From Closterium sp. Naga37s-1 (taxonomy: Eukaryota; Streptophyta; Zygnematophyceae; Desmidiales; Closteriaceae): DNA of 64,000 bases. The stretch's first letter is position 1. Every line of letters begins with the position of its first letter. The DNA is taken from assembly GCA_947471745.1 (NCBI GenBank), contig CANJKZ010000170.1, forward strand, positions 1,948,501-2,012,500, given 5' to 3'. A model generated the notes under the pieces. That model had not been told where the DNA came from. It saw only the letters and a list, made by a program, of their open reading frames with translations, and searched no databases. Both the position numbers and the translations under genes were made by a program. This document shows, in pieces, positions 1-9,472 of this stretch.

Positions 1-959
1 GGCGTCCAGCTGCTGGAATTATGCAAGGAGGAAGCGAAGGCGACGTCCCTCCTTGCCGGCTTCGGTTGCCGCTACGTACTCCGACTCGGTTGACGACAGC
101 GTCGCGCACTTGTTGCGCTGGCTCGACTAAGAGACGGCGGCCCCTCCAAAGACAAACACGTAGCCGCTCGTGCTCGTCCGGTGCTGCTTGTCGCCGGCAT
201 CGTCGGCGTCCACGTACCCGACCAGCTTCAGCGACTCTGCTCCACCGCCAAACTCCAGGGCGGTGTCACGGGTGTTGGCGAGGTAGGCGAGGCAGCGGTC
301 GACCTTGCGCCAGTGCTGGTCGCTCCTCACAGTGAGGCCGCTCCCCAGCTTGCTGCAGGCGAAGGCGATGTCCGGCCTCGTCGTCGTCGCCGCGAACTGC
401 AGCGAGCCGACCTTCTACCGGTACTCCTCCTCCTGGCGTTCCTGCGCCTCCTCGTCGTCGAAGGTGAGCTCAGCGTAGTTGTTGACCAAGACCGGCGTCT
501 TCGGGGTGCGCCCGGTCTGCTCCTCGTCGAGGAACCGCCTACGCAGCTTGTCAACGTAGCTCTGCTGGTGCAGCCACAGCTTCCTCGCTGACCTGTCGTG
601 GACGATCTCCAGCCCGAGGTACTTCTGCACCGGCGAGATCTCGCGCAGCTCGAAGGTGGCCTCCAGCAGCTCCTTCAGCATCTCGGTGCTGCTGCTGGCG
701 TCGAGCAGGTCGTCGACGTAGACCAGTACCCAGCAGGCCACCTTGTCGGCGCCGACCTTGAAGTAGAGCACCGTGTCGACCTGGCTCTTCTTCCAGCCGG
801 CGCCGATCAGCACGTCGTTGAGAGCCTTGTACCATAGCAGCGGCGACTGCTTCAGGCCGTAGAGGCTCTTCAGCAGCTTGCACACACGGCTGGTCTCGTC
901 GTTGAAGTAGTATGGCTGGTACATGTACAGCACCCGGTCGAGCTTGCTCTGCAGGAAGG
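1..959 (-). pseudogene. Copia element B, RT C-terminal half and RNase H (broken)
   Basis: On the minus strand this reads as the second half of a Ty1/copia reverse transcriptase followed by RNase H. Visible signatures are LYGLKQSPLLWY, the catalytic VYVDDLL and KYLGLEIVHD near 600-860, then GYVDADDAGD and, near the left edge, LSSTESEYVAA with the RNase H acidic residues. An in-frame stop sits near 412-414, another replaces a tryptophan near 124-126, and a third lies near 33. The reading continues upstream at 6213: the residues MKNAF at 6213-6235 join FLQSKLD at about 930-959 once element A is removed. The window edge cuts the 3' end, so its 3' LTR is not visible. Dead copy; family assignment is secure. 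Confidence 0.88.
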
Positions 960-1087
960 TCTCAAACTATAATGATTAGTTTGTATTGTTCTAGTCTAGC
1001 TGCATTTACTTTGTCCTAGGTTTAGGGCTGACATAGATCTTGCTTGTTTGTTCATTTGCTACTCATATTCATTCTCATATTCAAACA
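960..1087 (+). repeat. Element A 5' LTR, followed by primer-binding site
   Basis: 128 bp ending in CA; the first bases are TC rather than the canonical TG kept by the 3' copy. Directly after it, 1088-1099 reads TGGTATAGAGCT, a one-base-deleted form of the plant-type initiator tRNA-Met primer site TGGTATCAGAGC. The LTR differs from the 3' copy by a 6-bp duplication in the TTAGGG-like part and a few substitutions, so the insertion is not very recent. Confidence 0.88.
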
Positions 1088-2139
1088 TGGTATAGAGCTA
1101 GGTTTCCCTAGCTAGGTTTCCCCTAGCGTTTTTCACTCGATAGACTAAGGGCCCACCTAATTCGCTTGCGCGCGCCTCATACTAACGCGCGCCCCGTCGT
1201 AATGCGCGCCTCGTAGACCGTCGCCCGCCGCCCGGAGCACGCCCGTAGTCAGTACCCACCCCGTGGCCTGTCGATTTCTCGTAGCCCGTCGGTTTTTCCC
1301 CTCCCGTCGCCCTTCGCCCGTCGATTTTTTCCCCTCCCGTCGCCCGTCTCCCGTCGACCGTAGGAACAGGCCCCGTGGCCCCTCTTTTGTTCGCTAGCGG
1401 GCCCCGCGGCCCTTTCTATAGCGGGCCCCGCGGCCTTTTCGATAGCGGGCCCCGCGACCCCTTCGATAGCGGGCCCCGCGGCCCTTTTCGATAGTGGGCC
1501 CCGTGGCCCCGTCGTCAGTCGCACGCACGCACAGCAGCAGTCGCGCGCACGTGCAGCTTGCTGCCTTACCCGCCGCCCCGCCTGACACCCGCTGCCCCAC
1601 AAGCTGCCTCACCCACTGCCCCACCAGTTAGCCTCAGCCCCACCAACTAGCCACACCTAGAAACCATAGTCTACCACCCGTACCTGCTGAAGAACACAAA
1701 ACCGTACAGAACCACACAGAACCGCACAGAACCGCACAAAACTGCACAGAACCGCACAGTACTGCACTCCACCCGTGCAAGCTCCCCTGAAACTGCACAG
1801 AACCGCATTCCGCTGCCCTAGACCGTTCTTCACTGCTCCCAACCGCACTGAACTGCCCTCCATCTCTCCCAACCGCATCCGACTGAACTGAACCCCTCCC
1901 ACAAGCACCAGAACCGCACTCAGCCGCATTCCACCGCACCAGGCCACTCCTAGCCCCACCTTTCCGTCCAACACCATTCCCAACCGCTCTCAACTCCACC
2001 CAATTGTTCACCACCGCACTAGAATGCCATCAGTTGCACCATCAGCGGTATAGGCTGCCCCCCCCAGCGCACCAGCAGCAGCTTAGGCTGCCAACAGTAG
2101 CACCAGCAGCACCTTAGACTACCGCCAGCGTACCCCCCC

Positions 2140-2172
<33 letters not shown>

Positions 2173-2180
2173 GTTCTAGC
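1088..2180 (+). repeat. Element A leader: tandem GC-rich repeats and poly-C tract
   Basis: No coding sequence in the element's sense. From about 1397 to 1513 a roughly 24-bp unit (core GCGGGCCCCGCGGCCC) repeats about five times. From about 1681 to 1930 short AACCGCACAG-like units recur irregularly. At about 2125-2170 lies an almost pure run of C of some 45 bases, immediately before homology to integrase resumes. Open frames on the opposite strand here are by-products of the repeats. The leader repeat is a shared trait of elements A, E, F and H; the poly-C marks where gag, protease and the front of integrase were lost, or an assembly problem. Confidence 0.75.
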
Positions 2181-3260
2181 TTGCCATGTCGTTGTGGCGA
2201 CAGCCGTCTACACTCAGACCGTGGTGGTGAGTTTTCTTCCACTCGCCTGGAGACGTTCTGTCAGGGCCGGGGGATCATCCAGTCTTACACGCTACCAGAC
2301 TCGCCGCAGCAGAACGGGGTAGCCGAGCGACGCATTGGCCTGGTCATGGAGGTTTCCCGGACCTCCATGTGCCATGTCGGTGCCCCCCAGTTCTTGTGGC
2401 CTCAGGCAGTCCACTACGCCGCGCACCAGCTGAACCTGTGGCCTAGTGACGCACGGCCACGGGTAACACCGATCTTCCTTTGGACAGGTGTTCCGGGCGT
2501 AGCAGCTGACTACCGCGTCTGGGGTTGTCTGGCTCACGTTCGCGCCCCTGGCGCGAACAAGTTGTCTGCGCGCACCCGTACTTGCATCTTTCCCGGCTTC
2601 CCACTCGACGCCTTAGGTTGGGTGTTATATGACCCAGACACCCACCAGTTCTTTGCCTCTCAGGATGTCACTTTCGACGAGCCGGTCAGTTACTACAAGA
2701 GTCGCCCCCACCGAGGTTCTGAGGCATTTTCCCCCCCGCTATTCCTCACCCTTGAGCCCCCCCCCAGTCGCCCCGGTAGCCCCACCCCCTTCGCGTCCTG
2801 CCCCGTCAGGTGTGTCGCACGTCACTCCGCAGTCTTCCCCCCCGTAGCGTCTAGTCCCTGTCGTGTCTGGGGGTGCTGGAGGTGCAGTTGCGGAGGGTGA
2901 GGGTACTGGGGCTGCTGGAGCCCGTCGTGCCAGCTCTGGGGGTGCTGGGGGTGTGAGAGTGGAGACCACTCCCGAGGAGGAGACGGCTGTCTCGACTCAG
3001 CGGCCTCGCCCCGCCTCACCCCCTGGCTTTCCGTCTGTTCCGCAGTTCCCTCCTAGTTCGCCTCCGCGGCCGGTCGCTGCGGAGCCTAGGGGTGTTCTTG
3101 CAGGAGGCACTGGAGTCCCTGGGGGTGTTGTCGGTGGAGATTCTGGCTCTGGGGGTGCTGGAGCCGGAGACACGAGCACTGCAACGCCTACGCCGCGCAC
3201 TGTACGTTTCCTGACCCGAATGCAGCGTTTAGACAGGTTGGAGAGGGAAGAGCAGGAGCG
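2181..3260 (+). pseudogene. Element A integrase C-terminal half and linker
   Basis: The frame starting near 2196 shows the second catalytic Asp in LHSDRGGEF and the catalytic Glu in NGVAERRIG (about 2205-2335), then the copia integrase tail with VWGCLAHVRAP and QDVTFDEPVSYY up to about 2700. The first catalytic Asp and the zinc-binding HHCC region are absent. After 2700 the sequence turns Pro/Ser- and then Gly/Ala-rich and the frame closes at 2900. RT resumes in another frame, so at least one frameshift lies between about 2830 and 3260. The 2200-2390 stretch is nearly the same as 63830-64000 of element M. Confidence 0.85.
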
Positions 3261-5746
3261 GTTTGAGACAGGCACGGCAGCAACAGCAGCAGCAGCAGTC
3301 TCCGTCGGAGCGTCAGGAGAGAGTAGAGGAGGATTCGCCGCAGCAGCAGCAACAGTCTCAGTCGGAGCGTCAGGAGAGAGTAGAGGAGTCGCAGCAGCAG
3401 TCTCAGTCGGAGTGTCCAGAGAGAGTAGAGGAGGAGTCACAGCAGTGGCAGCAGCACCAGCAGCAGTAGCAGCAGTCTCACTCGGAGCGTCAGGAGAGAG
3501 CAGAGGAGGAGTCACAGCAGCAGTAGCAGCAGCAGCAGCACTCTCAGTCGGAGCGTCAGGAGAGAGTAGAGGAGGAGTCACGTCAGCAGCAGGGGCAGGT
3601 ACCGTCGCAGCAGACGCCAGAGGAGGCAGAGCTGCGGCGGCTGCGACTGCGCGACCTACCCGACCCAGCACCTGCACGCTTGGTTCGTGGTCCTCTACCG
3701 TCCCCTCCGATTCCCCCCGCCCAGTCCCTGTCCTTGTCCCAGTGGACTCGTCGTTCTCCCCTTAGTCGTGCAGTGTCTCCAGAGCCCCGTCGGTCTCGTT
3801 ACCGTGGAGACGGCCCATTTCACCTTGTTCTCTGCTCTCGTGTTCCATCTCCTCCAGTCCTTCCACAGCCTCCTGAGTCGTCCCTCACTGTACTTCACGA
3901 CCCGTTGTCCGACTACCTCCGTGCCTCCCGCCCTGTCGTCTCCTGTGTTTGTTCTGTGTTGGTCACTCAACCGACTGCACCCCTGTTGTTTGTCTCAGTT
4001 CTTATTACCACAGTCGCTGGCTTTACCTCTTCTCACTGCCTTGACTACGCCGCTCACTTGGTGAGAGGCCCTGCTCGTTCTCCGTCCTCCGGGGGTGCTC
4101 CTGTCTTTCCCTTGGAGGTCGTGGAGGACAGGTTGTTTGAGCTTGGTTTCCTTGCGGCCACTGTTCCTCATCTCTGCGCCATGCTGCTTGCCCCTGAGGG
4201 GGATCCAGACGCCCTTGACATCCCGATCCCTCGCACTCACGCTGAGGCGGTCTCGGGACCCTGGGCTTCGTACTGGATAGCAGCTGAGGAGGCAGAGATG
4301 GCATCTTATAGGTCCACAGGCACCTACGTCGACGCCGTCCCACCACCTGGGGCGAAGGTTGCCAGTGGCATGTGGCTCTACAAGGTGAAGCGGCCGCCTG
4401 GAGCACCACCAGTGTTCAAGGCGCGCTACGTGGCGAGGGGCTTCAGTCAGCGAGAGGGGGTAGACTTCTTCCAGACCTTCGCTCCCACCCCGAAGATGAC
4501 CACTCTTCGGGTGTTGCTGCATATTGCAGCACAGCTCGACTACGAGTTGCACTCTTTGGACTTCTCCACCGCGTTTCTTCAGGGGAGTCTGCACAAGCAG
4601 ATCTGGCTGTGTCGTCCGCCTGGCTTCACTGGCTCTTTCCCTCCTGGGACCCAGTGGCAGCTGCGTCGACCAGTCTACGGCCTGCGCCAGGCCCCCCGCG
4701 AGTGGCACGCCACGCTACGTACGACTATTGCAGCGTTCGACTTCTTTCCGTCATCTGCCGACCCGTCGCTGTTCGTTCGCCGTGGCTTGACCCATTTCTT
4801 TGTTCTGGTTTGCGTTGACGACCTGGTCTTCGCCACTCCCAACCGACACGCACTGGCCTTCGTGAAGGAGGAACTGCAGAGGAGACACACTTGCACTGAC
4901 CTTGGTGAGCTGCAGCGCTACCTTGGCCTGCAGACCACCATGGACAGGGCAGCTCGCACCATTACGCTGACGCAGTCGCATATGGTGTAGCAGATCCTCA
5001 CGCGGTTTCGCTTCCCATTCTCCAAGGTACAGCCCACCCCTCTTGCTGTGGATCATGGGCTCACGGCTCCACCTTCAGACAAGCCATTTGAGTCCAGTGG
5101 TCCATATCCTGAGCTGGTGGGTTGTCTCATGTACCTGATCACTTGTAGTCGCCCAGACCTAGCTTACCCTCTTAGCGTCCTTGCACGCTTTGTTGTGCCT
5201 GGGAGACACCGACCTTCCCATTGGTACGCCGCTAAGAGGGTGGCGAAGAATGTGGCGAGTACATCAGGCATGGGACTTGTCCTTGGAGGGAAGCAGCCAG
5301 TTACACTTACAGGTTACTCGGACTCGTTGTGGGTTGACTACACAGAGTCGTTACAATCTACACAGGGTTACTGCTTCAGTCTTGGGACCGGAGCTGTTTC
5401 ATGGAGGTCGACTCAGGCGTCGTCAGTCTCTAGTTCGAGCTGTGAGACAGAGGTGTACGCTGCGGCCATGGCCGCCCAGGAGCTTTGCTGGCTGTCTTTC
5501 CTCCTCACCGACCTTGGTGAGCGACCTCGCTCTCCCCCAGTCTTGTTCGCCGACAACAGGTCTGCTGTCCTGTTGTGCGAGGAGCCTCGACTGGTTGGGA
5601 AGGCAAAACACATCCAGCTTCGTTACTTCCTTCTCCGCGAGTCTCAGCAGCGTGTCCAGGCCCGCGTGGTACGTGTGGTATTTGAGGCCAACACTGCGAT
5701 TATCTTCACCAAGGCGTTGCCGCCTTGTGCCCACCAGCGCTTCTGA
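3261..5746 (+). pseudogene. Element A Q/E-rich linker, reverse transcriptase and RNase H
   Basis: One frame runs from the linker to the end of RNase H with scattered stops. The linker (about 3285-3590) is a coding minisatellite with poly-Q blocks and SERQERVEE units, holding two TAG stops. RT shows ARGFSQREGVDFFQTFAPTPK, DFSTAFLQGSLH and the catalytic box as VCVDDLVF (Tyr changed to Cys) near 4810. A TAG at 4988-4990 splits RT from its thumb and RNase H. RNase H shows GYSDSLW, SSSCETEVYAAAMAAQE and ADNRSAVLL, ending with TGA at 5744-5746. No enzyme activity is expected; assignment is firm. Confidence 0.9.
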
Positions 5747-6077
5747 ACCCAGCTCGGCCTTGTGTCTACAGGCCCCCACTTGCTTGCGTAGAGATGCTTT
5801 GTCTTGTACCCATGTATCTCTTCCTATATATCACTGTATCGATGCATGTGGACTGGCCTTGTGGCCCCTTGTTTGCCCTCAGACTGTGTGGTGACGTTGT
5901 GATCCACCCTGAGTTTGTCGCTTGCTTGTTTCTTGTTGTTGCAGACCGGTCTTGTGACCTTTCCTTGCTCTTGCTGACTGGTCCTATGACCCTTGCTCTC
6001 AGATTGTGTGGTGACTTCGTGATCCACCCTGAGATTTGTGTTTCCGCAGGACTACTGTCACCTAGACTATGTGGGTG
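5747..6077 (+). other. Element A 3' untranslated region with conserved hairpins
   Basis: Non-coding. It has the hairpin GGCC-TTGT-GGCC at 5855-5866 and GGTC-TTGT-GACC at 5948-5959, also found in E, F, H and I. The motif GTGATCCACCCTGAG occurs twice (about 5900-5915 and 6018-6033), so this copy carries an internal duplication of about 118 bp. The polypurine tract next to the 3' LTR is degenerate (GTGGGTG). Confidence 0.7.
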
Positions 6078-6212
6078 TGTCAAACTATAATGATATAGTT
6101 TGTATTGTTCTAGTCTAGGTGCATTTACTTTGTCCTAGGTTTAGGGTTAGGGCTGACATATATCTTGCTTGTTTGTTCATTCGCTACTCATATTCATTCT
6201 AATATTCAAACA
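6078..6212 (+). repeat. Element A 3' LTR
   Basis: 135 bp, TGTCAAAC at the start and TTCAAACA at the end, matching the 5' copy at 960-1087. It is followed at 6213 by the AAGG duplication and then by the minus-strand reading of element B. Confidence 0.9.
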
Positions 6213-8562
6213 AAAGGCGTTCTTCATGTCGAGCTGCATCAGGTTGAGGTTGAGGACGGCGACGATGCTGAGGAAGATCCTCAGCGTGACGTAGCTGCTC
6301 ACCGGCGCGTACGTCTCGTCGTAGTCGGCGCCATACTCCTCCGTGAAGCCCTTCACGACCAGCCTTGCCTTCTCGCGCTCGACGGTGTCGTCGATGTGGT
6401 ATTTCGTCGTCAACACCCACCGGTTCTTCATGATGTTCACCCCCGGCGGGCGTTTGACCAACTCCCACGTCCACATGCCGATGAGGATGCGGATCTCCTC
6501 TTCCATGGCGGCCTTCACCGCCACGCCCTTCCAGCTTGCAAGCGCCTCCTTCACTGTCATCGTCGAGGGGGCAGCGGCATGGCAGAAGCCGACAGGGGAG
6601 CAGGCAGCAGCGAAGCCGACCACGGAGCAGTCGGCGTCCGGGCGGGGGACAGGGGAGCCGACTTTAGAGGAGCAGTCGGCGGGGACGCCGACCGTGGTGC
6701 AGAAGGACGTTGAGGGCAGCGATGACAGTGATGATGGAGGGGAGGCCGAGGAGTCTACCGATAGCGACGTGGTGGAAGTCCAGGGTGGACCACGGCGTAC
6801 GGGCCGACTTCGGAGGCCGTCTGATTTCTTCGTCCCCGCTGCCTTCACCACGGTGTACGATGTGGACACATATGATCCTGCGTACGATGACGTTGAGGAT
6901 GATGACGAGCTGCCGGAGCTCGACCCCGACATGCCCTCAGTCTGCTCCTCCCCTGCCGGCGTCGACATCACTCTCATGTCGACTTGCTGGACGTCACATC
7001 GGCCACCGGCGATGCTCTTGGTCGGCGCCTTAAGCGACGCCCCACTGCTCCCCTCATCGCCGGAGGCCAACGCCGGAGTCAGCCTACACAGATTGGCTAC
7101 AAGGGGAGGGTCAGGAGGGGCAGAGTAGGGAGAGGGGACATCCTCAACGTCCTCAGTAGCAGGCTCACCGACCTTGACAAGCAGAGGGAGCGTCGCCGCC
7201 GAGGTGTCTGTCGGCGGGGTGGTCGGCGTCCGCCCCGACGCCGGCCCGTGCTCCGACTTCCACACCTTGAGCGACATGTTCTCGTAGAACACCACGTCCG
7301 ACGTGGTGACTACCCGATTGTCGGCGATGTTAAGGAGCTCCCAGCCCTTGCTCTTCTCCAACACGCCGAGGTGAAGGCCCCACCTGGCCTTCGACTTCAG
7401 CTTTCCACCACGCTGCTGCTCAGGGACCAAGAACTACGCCATGCAGCCCCATACCCGTGCCAGCGACAAGTCGGGCTTCTTCTTGGTCAGTAGTTGGTAT
7501 GGCGTCGTCCCCGGCTGCAGCGTCGACCGCTCCAGGCAGTTGCGGACCCAGACGACCTGCCGCAGAGCGAGGTGCCACCAGTGGTGCTGCACGCCCATGT
7601 GCAGCAGCATCATTCACACCGACTCCACCACCGTCCTCATCTCGTGCTCCGCCATGCCATTCTGCTGCGGGGTGTAGGGGCAGGTCAGGTCGTGGACGAT
7701 CCCCTTGTCGTTCACGAAGTCGGTGAACTGCTTCCTGAGGAACTCCCCTCCCCGGTCAGAGCGCAGCATCAACACCGACTTCTTCGTCTGCCGCTCTGTC
7801 AACGCCAGCCACTGCACGAACTCTTGCAGCGCATCCGACTTCTTGCCGGCTTGCCTCACCCACACGTAGCGGGTCTTGCGGTCCTTCAGAAGCAAGAAGT
7901 ACAGGCTTCCATCCTTGGCAGCCACCCGGAATGGCCCGCACAGGTCGACGTGCACGACGGCCAGCACGTCGTCGGCGTCGGAGCCTTGGTCAAGGAAGGT
8001 GTGCCGCGCCAACTTCCCGCCGACGCACGAGACACACGGCAAGTCGGCGCCAGACGCCGACTTGAGGTCCACCCCAGTGGCGACCTCGTGCTTTGCCGAG
8101 CTCTGGATGGTGTTCATGTCGACGTGTGCAAGCCTCGCATGCGGCCTATCCGGCATCGACTTCGTCACCGAGACGATTGCCCGCAGGGCCACGACCTCCG
8201 TCGTAGGCATTGTCGACTTTGCCGAGCAGGGACGCAGGTCGGTGCAGAGGACTCGCCCAGTGTAGGACGCCCAACCGAGGATGTCTCCCGCCGCCGAGAC
8301 GAGCAACATCCCATCGCCGTCCTCCTGCAGCTTCACACCGTTCTCCTTCAACTGACCGGCCGAAAGCAGGTTCGCTCGCATGCCTGGGACATAGAGCACG
8401 TCGGGGATGAGCACCTGCCTCCCGGCCTCCCCTTGCAGAGCGACAGTGCCGCGGTCGTGGACGTCCTGCAACGCCCCATTGAAGCCGCGCACGTGCTTGA
8501 CGTCGCCGCTCGGCTGTAGGTCGACGAAGACCTCCTTCGTCCCCATCAAGTGGTGGGAGCAA
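6213..8562 (-). pseudogene. Copia element B, protease tail, integrase and RT N-terminal part (broken)
   Basis: Read from 8549 downwards on the minus strand: a protease tail and preintegrase zone (VLYVPGMRANLLS, then HARLAHVDMN and CVSCVGGK), integrase core with VHVDLCGPF, LRSDRGGEFL and PQQNGMAEHE (Glu present), then the integrase tail, a Ser-rich linker and the RT start with TVKEALASWKG and MKNRWVLTTKYH. Stops fall at about 7614 and 7431. Gag, the active-site part of protease and the 5' LTR are missing: the element ends at an inverted-repeat junction near 8563. It continues at 1-959 beyond element A. A related fragment lies at 43640-44185. Confidence 0.87.
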
Positions 8563-8581
8563 CGACGTCAAGCACGTGCGC
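8487..8581. repeat. 19-bp perfect inverted repeat at the B/C junction
   Basis: The 19 bases at 8487-8505 inside element B recur as an exact reverse complement at 8563-8581, with a 57-bp spacer. The right arm is exactly where copia homology (minus) ends and Ty3 homology (plus) begins. This looks like the footprint of a fold-back or template-switch rearrangement that truncated both elements. The arms are directly visible; the mechanism is inferred. Confidence 0.75.
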
Positions 8582-9127
8582 GGATGAGGAGGGTACAACG
8601 ACGGATTGCCCAGTACTGATCCATGGGAAAATACAAGGAGCAGCAGTGAAGATTTTTATAGACGGAGGCGCAAGTCACAGCTTGGTTAACTCCACGACTG
8701 CAAGAAAACCACAACTATGATTTAGCCGGTGTTTACTGGAGATAGATGCACGCTTAGTTGACGGAACGCCGCTGGCCATACGGGATAAAGTGGAGAGAGT
8801 GAAAGTCCGCTGTGGGGGGAACTTCGGTTTTACACAGGAAATGCTCGCGTCGACATTGGATGGGCATGACATTCTACTAGGACGTGATTGGCTGCGACGG
8901 TACAACCCGCGAATCGACTAGACGACGGGTAGCTGCACTGTGCGAAGTAGCGGTAACTGGGTTGAACTACCTTGCTGGCAGTCGCCTGAGTCTTCAACGG
9001 TCCACGTCAACGCCATCACAATGAAACGTGCTGTCGCCACTGGAGCTGACGTGTACGCGGTGGATTTCGCAATGGTGGAAGAAGCAGAGCAGCCGAGCGA
9101 TTTTCAGAAACTGCTGACGGAAGTACC
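8582..9127 (+). pseudogene. Element C protease (retropepsin) domain
   Basis: The frame from 8582 gives IDGGASHSLVNS (active-site triad DGG/DSG type) near 8655-8690 and GHDILLGRDWLRRYNP near 8868-8910, the flap-to-C-terminal signature of Ty3 retropepsins. Two stops interrupt it: TGA near 8719 where Arg (CGA) is likely ancestral, and TAG near 8919 where Trp (TGG) is expected after RID. Both are the changes expected from C-to-T decay. The domain continues without a gap at 9473 once the TRIM is removed. Confidence 0.82.
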
Positions 9128-9472
9128 TGTCAGAGGTCCACTGGTGATCCCCGATTGATCCTAGGAAAGGGTTACAGGCATGTTGGCCTGGGGGGTTATG
9201 GGCGCACTGACCCGCTACTTAACAAGCCCATTTATCCCAATGGTCTAGTGGTTGGGATTCTGACATGGTATCAGAGCGAAGGTCTCGGGTTCGAATCCCA
9301 GTGTGTGCACTTCGGGCATCCCAGTGCGAGGGGGTGTCACAGGTCCACTGGTGATCCCCGATTGATCCTAGGGAAGGGTTACAGGCATGTTGGCCTGGGG
9401 GGTTATGGGCGCACTGACCCGCTACTTAACAAGCCCTTTTATCCCAATGGTCTAGTGGTTGGGATTCTGACA
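9128..9472 (+). mobile_element. 345-bp TRIM-like mini LTR element with tRNA-like Pol III boxes
   Basis: Two 138-bp LTRs (9128-9265 and 9335-9472, TGTCA...TGACA, three differences) flank only 69 bp. The 69 bp begin with a perfect primer site TGGTATCAGAGC (9266-9277) and end with a polypurine tract GCGAGGGGG (9326-9334). A perfect 5-bp duplication GTACC (9123-9127 and 9473-9477) bounds it. No coding capacity; it must have used enzymes in trans. The LTR end has TGGTCTAGTGG (9241-9251), a full match to the tRNA A-box consensus, and the internal part has GGTTCGAATCC (9288-9298), a B box. Known class: terminal-repeat retrotransposons in miniature. Confidence 0.9.
9241..9308 (+). promoter_or_regulatory. 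tRNA-like segment: A box, anticodon-like hairpin, B box
   Basis: The D-arm-like segment TGGTCTAGTGGTTGGGATTC (9241-9260) is very close to eukaryotic tRNA-Glu. Next, TCTGA and TCAGA (about 9259-9263 and 9271-9275) pair as a 5-bp stem around a 7-nt loop; this hairpin straddles the LTR end and the primer site. Then follows a T-arm-like hairpin around GGTTCGAATCC (9288-9298). The A-to-B distance of 37 bp suits TFIIIC. The acceptor stem does not pair, so this is not a functional tRNA gene. Internal Pol III promoter activity is inferred. Confidence 0.6.

Larger units (their letters stand above)
960..6212 (+). mobile_element. Ty1/copia element A, full-length with both LTRs, internally deleted
   Basis: Bounded by LTRs at 960-1087 and 6078-6212 and by a 4-bp duplication AAGG (956-959 and 6213-6216). 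Removing the element and one AAGG restores the open MKNAFLQ reading of element B, which fixes both ends. Protein order is integrase then RT then RNase H, as in copia. Gag, protease and the first half of integrase are missing between the leader and about 2190, where a poly-C tract marks the join. The integrase is of the same subfamily as element M at the right end of the window. It must have moved before decay, or been mobilised in trans. Confidence 0.9.

Noticed and set aside
1249..2014. Minus-strand open frames in the A leader
   Set aside because: They follow the tandem-repeat period, have no domain, and lie antisense to the element leader.
9241..9308. A genuine tRNA gene
   Set aside because: D and T arms are present but the acceptor ends do not pair and the anticodon arm is the LTR/PBS junction; annotated as tRNA-like only.
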